Below, in pieces: positions 14,872 through 17,899 of a stretch of DNA of 17,899 nt. The position numbers were made by a program, and so were the translations under genes. The notes under the pieces were generated by a model. That model was not told the DNA's origin, made no database searches, and saw nothing but the letters and a program-made list of their open reading frames with translations. Numbering within the stretch: the first letter of the stretch is position 1; each line of letters opens with the position of its first letter. The DNA comes from Fidelibacterota bacterium UBA7303 (GTDB lineage: Bacteria > Fidelibacterota > Marinisomatia > Marinisomatales > UBA1611), in the NCBI GenBank assembly GCA_002471805.1, contig DKQR01000169.1:862-18760 (forward strand), read 5' to 3'.

Positions 14872-16068
14872 ATGTCTTCGTGCCTTCGTGGTAAAATATT
14901 AAATCGAGACATTTTCCATATACGCCTGAAGGAAATGGAACTCCAGGCCGAGCGGATCATGGATCCTGGCCTGAAGACACGCCCGGTGGCCATCATCTCA
15001 TCTTCCCAACCAAATGGTACGATTGTGTCTTTATCTCCTGAAGCGGAAGAAGATGGGTTATTCCATGGCATGAAAGTTTCCGTAGTTCGAAAAATGAGCC
15101 ACGGTGTGCAACTCCTCCCTTATAATCGCTCTTTGTATGCCCGTATAAATAGGTATATCTATCAGACGGTTTCCGATTTCACACCAACTGTTGAACCGGA
15201 AGGATCTGATGGATTTTACCTAGATATGAAGGGGATGAGAGCGATTCGCGGCGATATGCAGAATACGGGGATGTCCATTGTCCAGAGAATCCGGGAACAA
15301 ACCAATATTTCAGGGATGGTGGGCATCAGTGTAAATAAGCTGGTGAGCCGGATTGTCACGTCTGTGGTACCGGAAACAATTCATGAAGTTCAGGGTGGGG
15401 AAGAGGCACAGTTTCTATCTCCGTTGAAGCCGCCGGTTCTCCCTGCAGTAAAGGAAAATTCTGTAAACCGACTAATTCGTTTTCTGTGGATCAAGCGGAT
15501 CAGCCATATTCAGTCCATGGCATGCCAACCGGATGAATTTCGAACCTTTTTTGGTGCTTATGCTGTACAACTTTCCCGGGAAGCACATGGTCATGATTCA
15601 TCCGTTGTGAAACCGCCACAACTCCAGGACCATGTTTTGGAGCAAACGGTTTTGCCTGAAGATACCAATGATGAAAATGTGCTCCATGCGGTGGTGAAGG
15701 ACCTGGCGGAACAGGTAGCATTCAAACTTCGCAAGCGCCAACAAATGGCGAACAAAGTCAAGTTGGAGATTCATTATACCGATGGACACCAGCGGATCCG
15801 GACAGGCCGGGTAATCAGAATCGATGATAGATCGGTGATCAACGTGTGCAGGGGATTGTTCGATAAAGCCAATGAACGGCGTAATCGGGTTCGAACCATT
15901 TTATTGGATGCCAGTGATTTTTGTCCTTATGGCAATCAGGAAGACCTGTTTCTCACAGCGGAAAGCCGGAACATGGCCGTATCCAAAGCAGTAGAGAAAG
16001 TTCGTCTTAAATATGGCGTTCGGAGCCTGCAGACCGCTGATGTATTCGAAGCTTTGGGGATAATCTGA
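14872..16068 (+). CDS. imuB: ImuB-like, catalytically defective Y-family polymerase homologue
   Basis: 398 residues. The palm/fingers start reads FHIRLKEMELQAER...GLKTRPVAI, aligning with DinB's HIDMDAFFAQVER...GKPVAV, but the two metal-ligand Asp positions are Arg18 and Lys20. The second acidic pair (DE) is D113-G114 in DGFYLDM. Loss of these carboxylates is typical of ImuB, which acts as a scaffold binding the beta clamp and DnaE2. QEDLF at 356-360 is a good clamp-binding motif. It is shorter than many ImuB proteins (about 500). The first seven residues (MSSCLRG) are encoded largely by the right inverted-repeat arm, so the native start was probably replaced by cassette insertion. A strong AAGGAGGG lies about 26 nt upstream, too far to be ideal. 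The stop shares its A with the dnaE2 ATG (TGATG). Confidence 0.86.
   Translation: MSSCLRGKILNRDIFHIRLKEMELQAERIMDPGLKTRPVAIISSSQPNGTIVSLSPEAEEDGLFHGMKVSVVRKMSHGVQLLPYNRSLYARINRYIYQTVSDFTPTVEPEGSDGFYLDMKGMRAIRGDMQNTGMSIVQRIREQTNISGMVGISVNKLVSRIVTSVVPETIHEVQGGEEAQFLSPLKPPVLPAVKENSVNRLIRFLWIKRISHIQSMACQPDEFRTFFGAYAVQLSREAHGHDSSVVKPPQLQDHVLEQTVLPEDTNDENVLHAVVKDLAEQVAFKLRKRQQMANKVKLEIHYTDGHQRIRTGRVIRIDDRSVINVCRGLFDKANERRNRVRTILLDASDFCPYGNQEDLFLTAESRNMAVSKAVEKVRLKYGVRSLQTADVFEALGII
14876..14892 (-). repeat. Right inverted-repeat arm, coding for the ImuB N-terminus
   Basis: Exact reverse complement of the left arm. It begins one base after the ImuB ATG (14872-14874) and encodes residues 2-7 of the annotated protein. 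In RNA the two arms could pair over 17 bp and bring both start codons next to a stem. Confidence 0.85.
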
Positions 16069-17899
16069 TGTTTATCCATCTTAACACCCATTCCGTCTAT
16101 TCGCCCATGCGGGGGCTTTTGTCTTTACCTGATCTTGTGAATTTGTCTCGTTCTTGTGGCATGGACACTCTGGCGCTCACGGACGTAAACGGTATGTGGG
16201 GTTTCATCCGGTTTGTTCAGCATTGTAAAGATGCTGGGATCTATCCCATAGCTGGCACGAATTTGATCACCAAGACCGAAGAAGTGGTTCTGTTGGCGGA
16301 AAGCCAGTACGGTTACGAGAATATGTGCCGTGCCGTATCGGCGGTTCATGATAATGCTGATCGATCCGTGACAGAGATCTTAAAGAAAAATTGTGCCGGA
16401 TTGTTTGTGTTGTCTCACCGCGAACCCACGTTGAAAAAATTGATCGAATTCATTCCAGACACCCATTTATTCATTGAATTGCGTCCTGGAATTCAGGAAT
16501 CAGCCGCACAAAAATTGACGAAAGAATTAAAGTTGGAAATGGTGGCTACGGGGGATGTCTATTTCCGCGATCCTGGTGATCATAATGCCCATGTTACGCT
16601 CCGGGCCATCGAGAATAATACAACGTTAGAGCAGTTAAATATATCTGAATGCAAAACAGATCAGCATTGGTTTCGGAATGAAGTGGAGATGGTAAAACTC
16701 TTTCCCAATAGTTTGGATGCCTTGAATAATAGCCGATATTTGGCAGACCGTTGCAAGACCGACTGGTCATTCATTAATACCATCTTTCCGGGGTTGTCAC
16801 TGAAGGACACCCACCGTGCCAACAAAGAGCTGAAGGATAAAGTTTATGCCGGCGCCAAGATTCGCTACGGCGAGATTAATGAATCCATTCATCAGCGCAT
16901 CCAGTATGAGTTGGGTATTATTACGCAAAAAGGATTCTCACCTTATTTTTTGATTGTTCAGGATATTGTGCAACAAACCCGGGCCACCATCGGCCGAGGG
17001 TCGGCGGCAGCATCGGTGGTAAGTTACTGTCTTTTTATTACTCAGGTAGATCCCCTGCAGTACACACTCCAGTTTGAGCGATTCATCCATCCAGAGCGGG
17101 AGAATATGCCGGATATTGACGTTGATTTTCCCTGGGATGAGCGGGACGATATCCTGGCCTATGTGTTTAAAAAATACGGTGATGAACGAACAGCCATGGT
17201 CTCCAGCCAGGTTTTTTTGAAGCCCCGATCTGCCATTCGGGAAGTGGGGAAGGTACACGGATTATCCAATGAAGAGATCAAGAGTATCACCAAGCGGATC
17301 GGCTGGTATGCATCCCGCCGGGATTTGGAGCATTGGGTTCGCACCGATCCAAGGTTTGCCAATGTGGATCTGGATGAAACGCTAATCCGTGTTTTGCGTG
17401 AAAGTGAAAAAATTGTGGGCGTGTTTCGCTATCCATCGGTGCATCCTGGTGGGGTGGTCATTGTCCCGGATGAGATCCAAAAATATGTTCCGGTACTCAC
17501 GGCACCCAAGGGGGTTCAGATTGTGGAGTGGGAAAAGGACCAGGTGGAAGATTCAGGGCTTTTGAAAATAGATCTTCTGGGCAATCGCAGCCTGGCAGTA
17601 GTTCGGGATACGATTCGCTACATAAACCTTAATTATGGGGAACATGCATCCCGGAGCAGATATCTGGACTATCACCAGATCCAGCCCGTAGGCGATGAGA
17701 AAACGGAAAAACTAATGAAAGCAGGAAAAACCATGGGTGTTTTCTACATCGAGAGTCCTGCTACCCGGCAGCTTCTGGCCAAGGCCGGCGTGGTGGATTT
17801 TGAGCATGTGGTAATCTATTCCTCCATCATTCGCCCGGCGGCCAACCAATTCACCAACATCATGCTGGCACGGATCCATGGTGCGACATGGGAACTGAT
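16068..17899 (+). CDS. dnaE2: Error-prone DNA polymerase III alpha-like subunit DnaE2/ImuC (3' partial)
   Basis: About 610 residues before the right edge, with no stop codon. The N-terminal PHP domain (HLNTHSVYSPMRG) looks metal-poor: TDH is TDVN and the later acidic ligand block is PIAGTNL. Polymerase motifs are intact: GRGSAAASVVSY; PDIDVDFPWDER with catalytic D349 and D351; HPGGVVIVPDE; and the third acid D502 in GLLKIDLLGNRSL. The ATG overlaps the imuB stop (TGATG), so stoichiometric synthesis with ImuB is likely. Together they should form the SOS translesion mutasome working on the beta clamp. The housekeeping DnaE1 is the alternative, but the operon partners (lexA, imuB) and the early catalytic Asp position (349 against about 401 in E. 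coli) favour DnaE2. The tau-, clamp- and OB-domain half is outside the window. Confidence 0.9.
   Translation, partial: MFIHLNTHSVYSPMRGLLSLPDLVNLSRSCGMDTLALTDVNGMWGFIRFVQHCKDAGIYPIAGTNLITKTEEVVLLAESQYGYENMCRAVSAVHDNADRSVTEILKKNCAGLFVLSHREPTLKKLIEFIPDTHLFIELRPGIQESAAQKLTKELKLEMVATGDVYFRDPGDHNAHVTLRAIENNTTLEQLNISECKTDQHWFRNEVEMVKLFPNSLDALNNSRYLADRCKTDWSFINTIFPGLSLKDTHRANKELKDKVYAGAKIRYGEINESIHQRIQYELGIITQKGFSPYFLIVQDIVQQTRATIGRGSAAASVVSYCLFITQVDPLQYTLQFERFIHPERENMPDIDVDFPWDERDDILAYVFKKYGDERTAMVSSQVFLKPRSAIREVGKVHGLSNEEIKSITKRIGWYASRRDLEHWVRTDPRFANVDLDETLIRVLRESEKIVGVFRYPSVHPGGVVIVPDEIQKYVPVLTAPKGVQIVEWEKDQVEDSGLLKIDLLGNRSLAVVRDTIRYINLNYGEHASRSRYLDYHQIQPVGDEKTEKLMKAGKTMGVFYIESPATRQLLAKAGVVDFEHVVIYSSIIRPAANQFTNIMLARIHGATWEL

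Larger units (their letters stand above)
14453..14892. mobile_element. GxxExxY cassette bounded by a perfect 17-bp inverted repeat
   Basis: ACCACGAAGGCACGAAG at 14453-14469 returns as its exact reverse complement at 14876-14892. Between them lies a single gene, starting 2 nt after the left arm and ending 8 nt before the right arm. The unit separates lexA from imuB, which are usually closer partners. Arms of this CACGAAG-rich kind flanking GxxExxY genes recur in many genomes as I remember it. No transposase and no target-site duplication were recognised, so passive or trans mobilisation is inferred. Confidence 0.55.

Noticed and set aside
16125..17362. Minus-strand ORFs of 67-106 residues
   Set aside because: Antisense to the dnaE2 gene, whose frame is open to the window edge with intact motifs.

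Overview
The window looks like a chromosomal segment from a free-living, diderm, probably marine bacterium. The best guess is Candidatus Marinimicrobia (Neomarinimicrobiota, SAR406) or a neighbour in the FCB group. This is inferred from two proteins with T9SS type A-like C-terminal domains, a PorV/PorQ-family outer-membrane protein, DAP-pathway lysine synthesis, menaquinone genes and moderate G+C. No rRNA or other decisive marker is present, so the assignment is tentative. TGA is used as an ordinary stop elsewhere in the window, so the genetic code is standard.

Layout. (1) Bases 1-4175, + strand: the 3' part of a large secreted protein, then a PorV-like barrel overlapping it by ATGA. (2) 4152-9101, - strand: lysA (DAP decarboxylase), a secreted GH18 glycosidase and a NamZ/DUF1343 exo-muramidase, each overlapping the next by a few bases. 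This is one translationally coupled unit whose theme is peptidoglycan breakdown and DAP/lysine metabolism. (3) 9297-10109, +: a PAP2-family phosphatase. (4) 10319-11037, +: two small redox genes that standard gene calling breaks or misses, because each has an in-frame TGA where the family has its catalytic cysteine. They are a PrxQ/BCP peroxiredoxin (U-x4-C) and a SelW/Rdx-like protein (C-x-x-U). Each TGA is followed by a perfect 7-bp hairpin whose loop begins 21-22 nt downstream, as expected for bacterial SECIS elements. I read this as a two-gene selenoprotein operon, the most notable content of the window. (5) 11278-13534, +: a flavin split-barrel/MenA prenyltransferase fusion, an intrinsic terminator, and the menG/ubiE methyltransferase, i.e. 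the last two steps of menaquinone synthesis. (6) 13566-17899, +: an SOS mutagenesis operon. It has a promoter region with tandem dyad repeats, a 49-codon ORF, lexA, imuB (Y-family-like, catalytic carboxylates lost) and dnaE2/imuC, which runs off the right edge. No imuA is seen between lexA and imuB. In its place sits a GxxExxY-protein gene bracketed by a perfect 17-bp inverted repeat, which looks like a small inserted cassette. The right arm of this cassette now encodes the N-terminus of ImuB.

How the genes work together: the GH18 enzyme and NamZ could release muropeptides and MurNAc outside the inner membrane while LysA makes lysine from meso-DAP. PorV-like proteins help deliver CTD proteins through T9SS. 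The selenoproteins would handle peroxide and thiol stress. LexA would hold down the ImuB-DnaE2 translesion polymerase until DNA damage. No tRNA, rRNA, CRISPR array or transposase was recognised.
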